From Paenarthrobacter nicotinovorans (GTDB taxonomy: Bacteria > Actinomycetota > Actinomycetes > Actinomycetales > Micrococcaceae), in contig NZ_CP089293.1 in the NCBI RefSeq assembly GCF_021919345.1, forward strand, positions 1,488,001 to 1,552,000: 64,000 nt of DNA, in the 5' to 3' direction. The notes below the pieces were generated by a model. That model was given only the letters and a program-made list of their open reading frames with translations. It did not search any database and was not told where the DNA came from. Below are positions 25,733 to 34,117 of the stretch, one piece after another. A program made the translations under genes and the position numbers. The stretch's first letter is position 1. The number at the start of each line of letters is the position of its first letter.

Positions 25733-28231
25733 TCATGCGGCAGGCTCCCGGGCCACCATCTGCCTCAACAAACCAGCGCTTTGTGCGGGCGAGAGCCCGG
25801 GCAGGTAGGCCGAGCCGACCGCCAGTCCGATCGATGGCAAGGCCAGGGGGTCCTGGTAGTACATGTACAAGGTCCGGTGCTCGGGTTGGAACCTTGACTT
25901 GAAGGCAGCCAATGATTTGAAGCCGTACATCGGCTCCAGGGCATTTCCCAACAGGGCCAGGACGCGGTCCAGGGTGCTTCGGTCACCTTCCGCGCCTCCG
26001 GTCCCCGCATTGGCCAATGGAGAGCCTGAGAGGGAGATCTGCGGAACTTGCTCCTTGAAGTGCGTCACGGCTGAGGCGATCAGGAATTCCATGACGCCCT
26101 TGAAGCCTGTTGTGCGGCGCCTCATGAAGTCGAGGGTCCAACCGGAGATCTCGCCGTTGCTGAAAACGGGAAGCCAGCTGGTCACCCCGTGGACCAGGCC
26201 GTCGTCGTCCACCGCCACGCAGCAGAGAACTTCGGGATCCTTGAGTTCGTTCAAGCCGCCTAAGGTGAATCCCATCTCGGGTAGGGCCTTGTCAGCCACC
26301 CACTCCTCGGAAATCTCAGCCAGTTGGGCCCTGATGCCCGGCGGCATGCTGCCGTAGTGGTACCAAAGGTCCTTGATGGACAGCTTCTCAGCGCGGTTCA
26401 GCGCAGTGCGGACGTTCTGCCACTCTTTGCCCTTGAATGTCATTGCCTGGACGTTGAGAAGTGTTTCCTCCGCGACCTCCAGTTTCCTGAAGCCGTAGGG
26501 GAGCAGCGGGCCATCCAGCCCGGAGTCGGCGGAATAGAAACACGGGACCAATCCCAATGCGGAACAGTGCGCCACAAAACCAAGCGCTGCCTCGTCATGG
26601 TGGCCGGCATCGCCGTAGGGACCGGCAACGGTCAACGCCACCCCGTTGTGGACCTGGTAGGCGACGCCGGCCTTCCTGTCCGGAGTGAACCAGTACTGGT
26701 TGTTGTCCCACAATGCCATCCAGGACAAGGTGCCACCGCCCTGGTGCAGCAGCTCGCGGGTGTGGCCGAGATCGGCAGCAGGGTCGGTGGCGATCATCCT
26801 GAAGCGGCGGAAGTTGTTGAGGACCAGGACCAGGATGAGAAGCCAGATGACGTCTCCTCCCAGGCCGTACAGCACAGTGCTCAGCAGTCCCTGGGGCAGC
26901 GCCACAACGAACGGGACCGGGAAGGGCACCAGGATGTGCGTCAGCTGTCCGGCGAGGTCCCACAGGGTTGACTGGCCCGGGTTGCCCTCCAGGAACCAGA
27001 ACGCCACGTAGAGGGCCACTGCGGTCACGGCCAGGATCAGGGCGGCCCGGCCAAGGGCACGGTATCCGGCGTCGCTGGACTCCACCCTGAACCTGTGCCT
27101 GTTGGCCAGCAGCAGCGCCACGATGATGATGGGCGCAAGAAGAGCCGGGACCACGTACAGCAGCAGGTAGCCGAAATCGTCGCCGCCCATGGTGACATCC
27201 GGGTCGCTGATGTACTGCACGATCGCCAGGACGGTCACCGCAGCCAGATACACCTGGATGATCAGTGTCAGCCGATAAGCCAGGCGGCGACCGCGTCGCA
27301 GGCCTTCGGCGCAAACCAGTAAGAGCAGGACAGGGATCACCGTCAGGATGGCCGCACCAAAGCTCCGGACACCAACGATGTTTTGCAGGGCCACGCAGTT
27401 CGCTTCGTTCCTGCAGGCCTCCTGAACCTCATCGACGTCGGGGCTTGCCTGGAGCATGACCTCGGAGACCACCGAGAGCGGGCCCACCTCCCAGGTGCCC
27501 GTCAGTTGGGTCAACAGGGGCCCCAGGGCGAAGACGCCAACCACCGTGCCGACCAGGAAACGCGTCTCACGGAGGCTGGAGGCATTGAACGATCCGCCGC
27601 TCTTGTGAAGGACCACGGAGTGTGCGGCCCAGCCGGCAACGATTCCGATCACTGCGCCGGCGAGAGCCTGCAAAGTTTGGGCCACTCCAACGAAGAGGGC
27701 GAACATCAGTGCCGCAGCGAGCAACCACGTCCGGAGGCGACGCCGCCACAGCGAGTCAAGTGCCGCCGTCGAAAATCCCAGGGCAGCCGCGGCTCCGCCG
27801 TAAGCGCCCACCGCGTACTCCCCGCCGAGGAAGCTCAGCCATTGGTCGCTGTTGTCGGTACCGAAAGCCACCAGCGCGACCAGCACCAGTGCGCTGAGGG
27901 CGGAACCGGCGATGAAGGCAGCCAGGGCCAGCCACGGGCCCAGAACCCTTTCGGCAATACCGACCCCCAGCAGGATCGCTGCGGTGCACGCCAGGTAGTC
28001 GAGAAGCGAGGAACCGAAGAACGTTGACGTGAAGACCGACCACCACGGCCCGGGTTCCACGGCCAAGCCAAGCCCCACCTGCTCCAGAAGTGCTTCGGGA
28101 GGACCGTTAAGGACGCTTCCCGTCGCCAGTGCCAAAACCCAGAGGACCACCACCAAGGCAAGCGTCAGCGGCAAACTCCGCACGGTTGCCAGGCCCCGTA
28201 GGGTGCCACGAAATCCGACCGCCGTGCTCAT
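25733..28231 (-). CDS. Rhomboid-like/aminoacyl-phosphatidylglycerol synthase-like fusion (DUF2156)
   Basis: An 832-residue membrane protein. Residues about 20-210 form a six-segment rhomboid-like domain (WWSVFTSTFFG, GVGIAERVLGPW), and I see no GxSG catalytic Ser. Further membrane segments fill about 225-490. The C-terminal third is the MprF-type DUF2156 aminoacyl-transferase domain: GGTLSWMALWDNNQYWF, ...GYRKLEV-like GFRKLEVAEE, WTLDFMRR and FKSRFQP. Such enzymes move an amino acid from aminoacyl-tRNA to phosphatidylglycerol or diacylglycerol, lowering surface charge and raising peptide resistance. The amino acid (Ala, Lys or other) cannot be told from sequence alone. It is co-directional with the esterase. 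Confidence 0.85.
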   Translation of the reverse strand: MSTAVGFRGTLRGLATVRSLPLTLALVVVLWVLALATGSVLNGPPEALLEQVGLGLAVEPGPWWSVFTSTFFGSSLLDYLACTAAILLGVGIAERVLGPWLALAAFIAGSALSALVLVALVAFGTDNSDQWLSFLGGEYAVGAYGGAAAALGFSTAALDSLWRRRLRTWLLAAALMFALFVGVAQTLQALAGAVIGIVAGWAAHSVVLHKSGGSFNASSLRETRFLVGTVVGVFALGPLLTQLTGTWEVGPLSVVSEVMLQASPDVDEVQEACRNEANCVALQNIVGVRSFGAAILTVIPVLLLLVCAEGLRRGRRLAYRLTLIIQVYLAAVTVLAIVQYISDPDVTMGGDDFGYLLLYVVPALLAPIIIVALLLANRHRFRVESSDAGYRALGRAALILAVTAVALYVAFWFLEGNPGQSTLWDLAGQLTHILVPFPVPFVVALPQGLLSTVLYGLGGDVIWLLILVLVLNNFRRFRMIATDPAADLGHTRELLHQGGGTLSWMALWDNNQYWFTPDRKAGVAYQVHNGVALTVAGPYGDAGHHDEAALGFVAHCSALGLVPCFYSADSGLDGPLLPYGFRKLEVAEETLLNVQAMTFKGKEWQNVRTALNRAEKLSIKDLWYHYGSMPPGIRAQLAEISEEWVADKALPEMGFTLGGLNELKDPEVLCCVAVDDDGLVHGVTSWLPVFSNGEISGWTLDFMRRRTTGFKGVMEFLIASAVTHFKEQVPQISLSGSPLANAGTGGAEGDRSTLDRVLALLGNALEPMYGFKSLAAFKSRFQPEHRTLYMYYQDPLALPSIGLAVGSAYLPGLSPAQSAGLLRQMVAREPAA

Positions 28232-28386
28232 GTGATGTCCCCTTCACCGGTTAGGCACCGGTAACACCGGCTGGCCACCATTCTGCCCTGCGGCAGGGCT
28301 TTAGGGGAGGCTTTGAAACGTTCGACGCCGGAGGGTCGGCAAGAGCCGCCGCTTAGTCACGGTTCCTGCCTGGTCACGATTCCTGC

Positions 28387-28566
28387 CTAGTCACGGTTCC
28401 ATGGTCCAGGATTGACCCGGTACAGAACCGCGGCGCCGATCACGGCACCGAGCAACGCGCCGAAAACCGCGCTTCCTGCAGCGCGGCCGATGAGTGCCCC
28501 GGCCACCGCGCCCAGCATCGCACCGAGAAAGAGGCCCCTGCCATTACGGTGCGGTTTGTTCGTCAT
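28387..28566 (-). CDS. Small Gly/Ala-rich membrane protein
   Basis: A 59-residue product starting MTNKPHRNGRG. Two short hydrophobic stretches follow (LFLGAMLGAVAGALIG and AVFGALLGAVIGAAVLY), with G-x3-G patterns that favour tight helix packing, and the end is RVNPGPWNRD. Its ATG at 28566 is only 34 bases from the neighbouring exporter stop. Codon use is normal for the window. No family is recognised; glycine-zipper-like two-helix proteins of this size are common and uncharacterised. The 155 bases between it and the synthase gene hold a repeated CCTGCCTGGTCACG / CCTGCCTAGTCACG element and no gene. Confidence 0.6.
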   Translation of the reverse strand: MTNKPHRNGRGLFLGAMLGAVAGALIGRAAGSAVFGALLGAVIGAAVLYRVNPGPWNRD

Positions 28567-28600
28567 AGTGACAGCCTACGGTGCGGTTGATGGATGGCAG

Positions 28601-29830
28601 CTAGTGGATGGAGGGCACGGTCCGTGGCCGCACAACCAACCAAAGTGCGGTCATGGAACCCGTGATGCAGACGGCCATCACAGCTCCCATGGGGACGGCG
28701 GAGGTGACCCCCAGCCAGCCGACCACCGGAGGAACGATGCCCGCCATCATGAACTGTGAAGCGCCAAGGAGGGAGGCCGCCGTGCCGGCTTGTGCGCCGT
28801 GGTTGGCCAGGGACAACACCTGGACGCACGGAAACATAAACCCGGTGGCGCAGATGTAGAACCACAGGGGAATCAAGGTGCCCCACAGCCCCACGTGGAA
28901 CAGATCAAGCACGACGATCACAAGGGACATGCACAACATGAACAGCGTTGCTCCGGCCACAATCCACTGCGGGGCTACGCGCCGGATCAAGCGGGAACTG
29001 ATCTGGACACCGGCCACGATGCCCAATGAATTGATGCCGAACAGGATGCCGTATTCCTGGGGGGAGAAGCCGTAGACCTTCTGGAAGAGGAAGGTGGACG
29101 CGGACAAATAGGCGAACAGGCCGCCGAAGTTGAGGCTGCCCACCAGCACCATGCCCACGAAAATCCGGTCCGTAAGTACCTTCTTGTAGCGCTGTCCGAC
29201 CGTCACGGTGGACTTGCCGCGCTGTTCGGCAGGCAAGGTCTCCCGGATAAAGAAGATGGAGGCGATGATGACCAGCAGGCCGTAGCACGCCAGGAAGTAG
29301 AAAATCCCGGGCCAGGGAAAGACAAGGAGCAGTTGTGACCCGATCACCGGAGCCAGGATGGGCGCGAGCCCGTTGACCAGTGACATGCGGGAGAACATCC
29401 GCACCATGGAGTAGCCGTGGAAAAGGTCCCTGACCATTGCCATGGCCACCACGCCACCTCCGGCCGCCCCGATTCCCATGAGGACACGGAAAACGGAAAG
29501 CATGCCGATGTCGGTTGCCAGCGCAGCGCCCAGGGAAGAGCCAATATGCACGGCTGTGGCCAGGATCAGCGGCAGCCTGCGGCCTACCTTGTCGCTGAAC
29601 GGTCCCACCACCAACTGGCCAAGGCCGAAGCCGACGGTTGTTCCGGTCAGGGTGAGCTGGATTGCCGCTTCCGAGACGTTGAAACTTGATTCCAGGGCCG
29701 GGAACGCGGGGAGGTAGAGATCGATGGTGAAGGGACCCAAGGCCGTCAAGGCGCCCAGGAGGAGAATGTAGACAAGCTTTTCGCGTCGGCTCAGGGAATC
29801 GCCCGGGGCAATGGGAGGGGTCACGATCAT
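28601..29830 (-). CDS. Bcr/CflA-family multidrug efflux MFS transporter
   Basis: A 409-residue, 12-segment major facilitator. The opening LGALTALGPFTIDLYLPAFPALE is the Bcr/CflA signature, and motif A appears as GPFSDKVGRRLPLI (about 80-93). The motif-C-like region G.GAAGGGVVAMAMVRD marks a drug:H+ antiporter. It probably exports drugs such as bicyclomycin or chloramphenicol, or small sulfur compounds; this is family knowledge only. The gene diverges from the holin-like gene with a 171-base gap that should hold both promoters. Confidence 0.9.
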   Translation of the reverse strand: MIVTPPIAPGDSLSRREKLVYILLLGALTALGPFTIDLYLPAFPALESSFNVSEAAIQLTLTGTTVGFGLGQLVVGPFSDKVGRRLPLILATAVHIGSSLGAALATDIGMLSVFRVLMGIGAAGGGVVAMAMVRDLFHGYSMVRMFSRMSLVNGLAPILAPVIGSQLLLVFPWPGIFYFLACYGLLVIIASIFFIRETLPAEQRGKSTVTVGQRYKKVLTDRIFVGMVLVGSLNFGGLFAYLSASTFLFQKVYGFSPQEYGILFGINSLGIVAGVQISSRLIRRVAPQWIVAGATLFMLCMSLVIVVLDLFHVGLWGTLIPLWFYICATGFMFPCVQVLSLANHGAQAGTAASLLGASQFMMAGIVPPVVGWLGVTSAVPMGAVMAVCITGSMTALWLVVRPRTVPSIH

Positions 29831-30001
29831 CTATCCTATGGCCCGGATCATATTTATTGCTGCTATGACGGGCGCGCCGGAGCGTGGCCCCGAAAGTTCA
29901 GCAGGAACCTGAATGATAGCTTTGAGGACAGGTGTCCGCGGCGGAGTTTTCCGCTGCGTTCGCCCGACACGATGCCAAGAGGAAGCAGTTAGGCGGAACC
30001 C

Positions 30002-30850
30002 ATGAGTGGACGTCACACCGGCCGGACCAGTCAAGGACCAGCCATTCGTACTTTGCCGAAGACCCTCAAGCTCGTTGCACGCTTGGCCCCACGGCAAATC
30101 AATGATGAGATCGCCCTTGCCAAGGTGGAACTCAAACGCAAGGCCACACAGCTTGGCGTGGCCGGCGCCTTTTTCGGTGTTGCCCTCGTCTTCATGGCGC
30201 TGCTGGTCATTGCACTGGTGGTGGCAGCCATTCTGGGCCTGGCCACCATCATGCCCGGCTGGCTCGCGGCTCTGCTCGTCTCAGCGTTTTTCCTTGTGGT
30301 TGTCGCCATCGCATCGCTGATCGGCATCGCCAAGTTCAAGAAGGCCATGCCGTTGGTCCCCGAGGACACCATCCGGGGCATCAAGCATGACCTCGGGATC
30401 GCCAAGGAAGGCTCAGCGTTCGACGAGTCGATCCTCGACCCGAACTCGCCTGCCGCGAAGGCCGCCAAAGCCGAAAAGGAAGCCGCAGCTGAGAAGGCCA
30501 AGGCCGAAAAGGCAGCAAAGGAAGCTGCCAAGGAAGCCGATGCCGTCAAGGCGCCCACGGAAGCCGAGCTTCGCTCCCGCTTGAAGAGGCGCCGCGAACA
30601 CCTGACGGGTGTCCGCGATGAGCTGGGTGAACAGCTGGACGTCAAAAAGCAGGGCCAGGCCTTGCTCGAGAGCGCCAACGTCAGGTTCCAGGAGGGCAAG
30701 GAATTCGCTGCCGCGAAGTTCGCCGACCTCGGCGATTCAGTTCCCCAAAGCGTCAGCGAGCGGATGGCCGCGCACTGGAAAGACCTTGCAGCTTTCGCCA
30801 CCGCCGCGGTGGTCTTCGTGGTTGCGCTGAGGAAGCTGCTGAAGAAATAG
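30002..30850 (+). CDS. Phage-holin-family (PF07332-type) membrane protein with coiled-coil tail
   Basis: A 282-residue protein. The N-terminal third matches the actinobacterial holin superfamily III-like group: an amphipathic helix (QINDEIALAKVELKRKATQLG) and two membrane segments (about 50-75 and 80-105). A charged Ala/Lys/Glu coiled coil follows (about 155-185), then a basic helical region and one final membrane segment (about 260-278). Despite the family name, such chromosomal proteins are not evidence of a prophage, and none is seen here. A plausible role is envelope organisation. It precedes a phospholipid-synthesis-type gene by 44 bases. Confidence 0.75.
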   Translation: MSGRHTGRTSQGPAIRTLPKTLKLVARLAPRQINDEIALAKVELKRKATQLGVAGAFFGVALVFMALLVIALVVAAILGLATIMPGWLAALLVSAFFLVVVAIASLIGIAKFKKAMPLVPEDTIRGIKHDLGIAKEGSAFDESILDPNSPAAKAAKAEKEAAAEKAKAEKAAKEAAKEADAVKAPTEAELRSRLKRRREHLTGVRDELGEQLDVKKQGQALLESANVRFQEGKEFAAAKFADLGDSVPQSVSERMAAHWKDLAAFATAAVVFVVALRKLLKK

Positions 30851-30894
30851 CAGGTTTCTGAGCACCGGATACTGAACACGAGGAAGGGGGACAC

Positions 30895-31518
30895 ATGAGG
30901 CTGATCGGTGCTGGTTCGCACCCGGATCGTCCGCAGGTCGACCATGACCTCATCTTCACTGTCCCCAATATCCTCACCGTCCTGCGTTTCATGGGCGTGC
31001 CTCTCTTTGTCTGGCTCGTGCTCTCCGAACAGGAGTACGGGTTCGCGGTCCTGGTGCTCGTCGTCATGGGCAGCACGGACTGGGTGGACGGCTACATCGC
31101 CAGGCGGTTCGACCAGACCTCCAAGTTGGGCAGGATCCTGGATCCGATGGCCGACCGGGCCGCCCTCCTGGCCGTGGCTTTCACTTTGGCGATTGCCGGC
31201 GTCGTGCAGTGGTGGTATCTGGCGGCGCTTCTGGTCCCTGACGCGATCCTGGCGATCGCATCGTTGATCTATTTCCGGAGCCACCCGGATCTTCCCGTGA
31301 GCATCGTCGGGAAAATCCGCACCGCCCTGCTGCTGGTGGGCACGCCATTGCTCGTCCTGTCCAAACTGCCCATACCCTTGACTGACGTGTATTTCGTGGC
31401 GGCGTGGACGTTCCTGGGCCTGGGCCTGGTGGGCCACTGGATTGCGGCATACAACTACTTCTGGGCCATCCTGCGAAAAGGAAAAGAATTGAAAACCGAC
31501 GACGGCGGACTCGGCTGA
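30895..31518 (+). CDS. CDP-alcohol phosphatidyltransferase
   Basis: A 207-residue membrane enzyme with the full CDP-alcohol signature D-G-x2-A-R-x8-G-x3-D-x3-D. DGYIARRFDQTSKLGR starts at D65, and the metal-binding residues include D62, D65, D83 and D87. It joins a CDP-diacylglycerol to an alcohol phosphate, giving for example phosphatidylglycerophosphate, cardiolipin or phosphatidylinositol phosphate. The short N-terminal stretch FTVPNILTVLRFMGVPLFVW is typical of PgsA-like members, but the exact product cannot be fixed. Its TGA overlaps the next ATG by one base (TGATG). Confidence 0.9.
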   Translation: MRLIGAGSHPDRPQVDHDLIFTVPNILTVLRFMGVPLFVWLVLSEQEYGFAVLVLVVMGSTDWVDGYIARRFDQTSKLGRILDPMADRAALLAVAFTLAIAGVVQWWYLAALLVPDAILAIASLIYFRSHPDLPVSIVGKIRTALLLVGTPLLVLSKLPIPLTDVYFVAAWTFLGLGLVGHWIAAYNYFWAILRKGKELKTDDGGLG

Positions 31519-32423
31519 TGGTCTGGCTGGCGGTTTGCCTGGCGGTACTTGGGGCCTTCTTCCTCGCCATCGGCGCCCAGCGGCAGGGGAGCGCGGTGAA
31601 AGCCGATACGGGTGGCCTGGCGCTGAGCTCCAATGGCTTCCTGCGGCTCCTGCGGAATCCGCGCTGGATGCTGGGCCTGCTGTTCCTTGCCTTGGGCATG
31701 GTGATGAATGCCATTGCATTGGTGTCTGCGCCCTTGACGGTGGTGCAACCGATCGGCGCCATTGCGCTGGTCATCACCACGGTGGTCAATGCCAAAGACC
31801 AAGGACTGAGCATCAACCGGGCAACAGTTGTGGCGATCAGCGCCTGTGTCACCGGTTCCGCGCTGTTTGTATTGCTGGCCGTGTTCGTCACACAGGAAAA
31901 TCACCACGTCAGCGGTGACGATGAGCTGACGATCGTGCTGCTCCTTGCCCTGGCCGTCGGTATTTTCGGCACCCTGGCCGTCTTGTTCAAACACCGGATG
32001 AGCGCCTTCATTTACATCCTGGGCGCAGGCGTCCTGTTCGGTTTCGTGGCCGTACTGACCCGGATTATCGGCAAGCACTTGCTCGATCCCAACGGACTCT
32101 TCCTGCTCAACGTCCAGTGGTACACGCTGATAGCCATCGTTGCTGCAGGTGGCCTGGGTTCATGGTTTGTCCAGAGTGCGTACTCTGGTGGACCGCCGGA
32201 CCTCGTGATCGCGGGATTGACTGTGATTGACCCGATGGTGGGCATTGCGATCGGCATCGTCATCCTTGGTGAGCTTCGTCCCGATGTCCACGCCGTGATG
32301 GCGATCGCCATGGCAGCGGCCGCTACGCTTGCTATCGTGGGGGTTATTGCCCTAAGCAGGCACCATCCGGAAGTCACCAAGCGCAAAAAGGACGCGAAGG
32401 CGGCTGCCAGCCGGAAGGCCTAG
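31518..32423 (+). CDS. DMT-superfamily transporter (EamA/NIPA-like)
   Basis: A 301-residue protein with nine or ten membrane segments. The N-terminal half has LLFLALGMVMNAIALVSAPLTVVQPIGA and the C-terminal half repeats the pattern in GGPPDLVIAGLTVIDPMVGI. The V.QP.GA and D.MVGI loops resemble NIPA-like or DMT transporters. The substrate is unknown; magnesium or small metabolites are family options. The ATG at 31518 overlaps the phosphatidyltransferase stop, so it is translationally coupled. The N-terminus of the longer frame lies inside the previous gene and is rejected. Confidence 0.82.
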   Translation: MVWLAVCLAVLGAFFLAIGAQRQGSAVKADTGGLALSSNGFLRLLRNPRWMLGLLFLALGMVMNAIALVSAPLTVVQPIGAIALVITTVVNAKDQGLSINRATVVAISACVTGSALFVLLAVFVTQENHHVSGDDELTIVLLLALAVGIFGTLAVLFKHRMSAFIYILGAGVLFGFVAVLTRIIGKHLLDPNGLFLLNVQWYTLIAIVAAGGLGSWFVQSAYSGGPPDLVIAGLTVIDPMVGIAIGIVILGELRPDVHAVMAIAMAAAATLAIVGVIALSRHHPEVTKRKKDAKAAASRKA

Positions 32424-32530
32424 GGCAGATCTTTACCTTGCGCCACCGCTTTTGCGGGCGGCAACCCGGCGACACCGCAGCATTGCCACAAGCAGTGCTG
32501 TCCGCACCGTGACCATCAGGAGTTCTCCAC

Positions 32531-33727
32531 GTGACCATTCCCGACACCAACAAGCCCCTCACCATCCTGATTGCCGCGGACACCTACCCGCCGCATGTCA
32601 ACGGCGCTGCCCAGTTCGGCTACCGCCTGGCCAAGGGGATGACGGCACGCGGACACAACGTTCACGTGTTGGCCTGCCGTCCGGATTCGGGCAAGAGCTA
32701 CACGGAATTCCGCGACGAGGCCACCGTGCACCGGCTGCGCTCCCATGGCGTTTTCACCCATGAGTACTTCCGCATCTGCTTCCCATGGGAAATCAAGAAG
32801 GAAATCAGCCTCCTGTTCGACAAGGTGCAGCCCGATGTCGTGCACATCCAAAGCCACTACATGATTGGCGAACACGTCCTTTATGAGGCCGTCAAACGCG
32901 GCATCAGGATCATTGCCACCAACCACTTCATGCCGGAAAACCTGAACCCGTTCCTGCCGTTCCCGCAGTGGTTCAAGGACATCGTGGGCCGCATTTCCTG
33001 GAAGGACATGGGCAAGGTCATGGGACAGGCTGACGTTGTCACCACCCCTACGCCTCTGGCCGCCAAGGCGATGCACCAGCACGCCTTCCTGCGCAAAGTC
33101 CTGCCGCTGTCCAACGGCATCGATTCTTCGGCGTATGAGCTTCACCCCGGTGAAGTCATTGAACCGCACAGCCATCCCACCGTGCTTTTCGTTGGGCGCC
33201 TCGCGGAGGAGAAGCACATCGATGTGCTGATCGACGCCGTGGCCAAGACTCCCCCGGAGTTGAACGTCAACCTTGAAATCGTGGGCGGCGGAGAAGTCCG
33301 TCCGGCCTTGGAAGCCCAAGTGGCCCGGCTTGGCCTGGGAGACCGGGTCAAATTCCTCGGGCTCGCGAGCGACGAGGACCTGCGTGAGGCCTACATCAAG
33401 GCCGACATCTTCTGCATGCCCGGCACGGCCGAACTGCAGTCCCTGGTGACGCTGGAAGCCATGTCCGCTTCCACCCCTGTCCTGCTTGCCAATGCCATGG
33501 CGCTGCCGCACCTGGTCCGCGACGGAGAAAACGGCTACCTCTTCACACCCAACGACAGCTCTGAACTCGCCGCGAAAATCACCAAACTGGTTCAGCTTCC
33601 CGAGGACGAGCTGGAAGCCATGGGCAAGGTGAGTCGCGAAATGGTGGAGCCGCACAGCCTTAACGGCACCCTGCAGACCTTTGAGGACCTTTACCGGGGC
33701 GCGTCCTATGAGGACATGGTGGTGTGA
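32531..33727 (+). CDS. GT4-family glycosyltransferase
   Basis: A 398-residue GT-B enzyme. The N-terminal domain opens ILIAADTYPPHVNGAAQFGYRLA, the classic acceptor-side motif, and includes HIQSHYMIGEHVLYEA. The C-terminal nucleotide-sugar domain shows VLFVGRLAEEKHIDVLIDA and IVGGGE. The E-x7-E signature region has FCMPGTAELQSLVTLEAMS. It probably adds mannose or glucose from a GDP or UDP donor to a lipid or polysaccharide, cytoplasmic face. Relatives glycosylate phosphatidylinositol or diacylglycerol. The GTG at 32531 follows GGAGTTCTCCAC. The 107-base gap before it shows nothing firm. Confidence 0.92.
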   Translation: MTIPDTNKPLTILIAADTYPPHVNGAAQFGYRLAKGMTARGHNVHVLACRPDSGKSYTEFRDEATVHRLRSHGVFTHEYFRICFPWEIKKEISLLFDKVQPDVVHIQSHYMIGEHVLYEAVKRGIRIIATNHFMPENLNPFLPFPQWFKDIVGRISWKDMGKVMGQADVVTTPTPLAAKAMHQHAFLRKVLPLSNGIDSSAYELHPGEVIEPHSHPTVLFVGRLAEEKHIDVLIDAVAKTPPELNVNLEIVGGGEVRPALEAQVARLGLGDRVKFLGLASDEDLREAYIKADIFCMPGTAELQSLVTLEAMSASTPVLLANAMALPHLVRDGENGYLFTPNDSSELAAKITKLVQLPEDELEAMGKVSREMVEPHSLNGTLQTFEDLYRGASYEDMVV

Positions 33728-33810
33728 CCAAAGCACTCCCCGTTAGCTATTAGTATTGCTAGAGTGCTTTGCCCGGAACGGCTGCTGGACGGCGGCTGTT
33801 CGGGCATTAC

Positions 33811-33884
33811 GGGGCTATAGCTCAGCTGGTTAGAGCGCGGGACTCATAATCCTAAGGTCCTCGGTTCAAGTCCGAGTAGCCCTA
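33811..33884 (+). tRNA. tRNA with CAU anticodon (Met elongator or Ile2)
   Basis: A 74-base cloverleaf: acceptor GGGGCTA/TAGCCCT, D-arm GCTC/GAGC, T-arm CTCGG/CCGAG, and anticodon loop CTCATAA with CAT. The upper anticodon stem is weak (C-A mismatch and G-T wobble). CAU tRNAs can be elongator Met or, after lysidine modification, Ile for AUA. This sequence leaves both possible, though the arms resemble Ile2 somewhat. The initiator type is excluded by a paired first base and the D-arm. Confidence 0.9.
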
Positions 33885-33890
33885 CCGGAA

Positions 33891-33936
33891 GATCCCCCTT
33901 GCCGACTCAAAGTCGGCAAGGGGGATTTTTTTTTGT
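33891..33936 (+). terminator. Intrinsic terminator after the CAU tRNA
   Basis: CCCCCTTGCCGACT pairs perfectly with AGTCGGCAAGGGGG around CAA, followed by ATTTTTTTTT. Strong rho-independent terminator. Confidence 0.95.
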
Positions 33937-33993
33937 GTTGCCGGCCCTGGGTAAGCAGCACCATGCACCGTTGCAGGAGGTGGCGTCATGCGG

Positions 33994-34030
33994 TAAGTTA
34001 CTGATCAGTAACTTATTACCCGCCGGTAAC
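33994..34030. promoter_or_regulatory. Two RTTA-N8-TAAC operators upstream of an acyl-CoA dehydrogenase gene
   Basis: A perfect 22-bp palindrome spans 33994-34015, with core GTTACTGATCAGTAAC (33997-34012). It is followed at 34015-34030 by ATTACCCGCCGGTAAC, whose inner TTACC/GGTAA arms are also perfect. Both fit RTTA-N8-TAAC, a TetR-type layout. The start codon is about 90 bases downstream. The same element occurs twice before the carboxylase operon at 59.2 kb. Confidence 0.7.
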
Positions 34031-34117
34031 TTGGCTGCCCTGCCGACTCCCGGGTCACAGTGCAGTCCTTCCGGGACCTTGACGTGGTCGCAGGTGACCA
34101 CCCTTGAAGGAGCGAAC

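Noticed and set aside
25733-28231. Active rhomboid protease domain in the synthase fusion
   Set aside because: The hydrophobic pattern fits the fold, but I could not find the GxSG Ser and partner His of active rhomboids.
28217-28245. GTGA...TCAC pair at the start of the aminoacyl-lipid synthase gene, as a CRP/GlxR site
   Set aside because: The spacer is 8 rather than 6 bases and outer bases do not match the consensus.
30002-30850. Phage-holin-like gene as evidence of a prophage
   Set aside because: No other phage gene, integrase or attachment repeat is nearby; the family is common on actinobacterial chromosomes.
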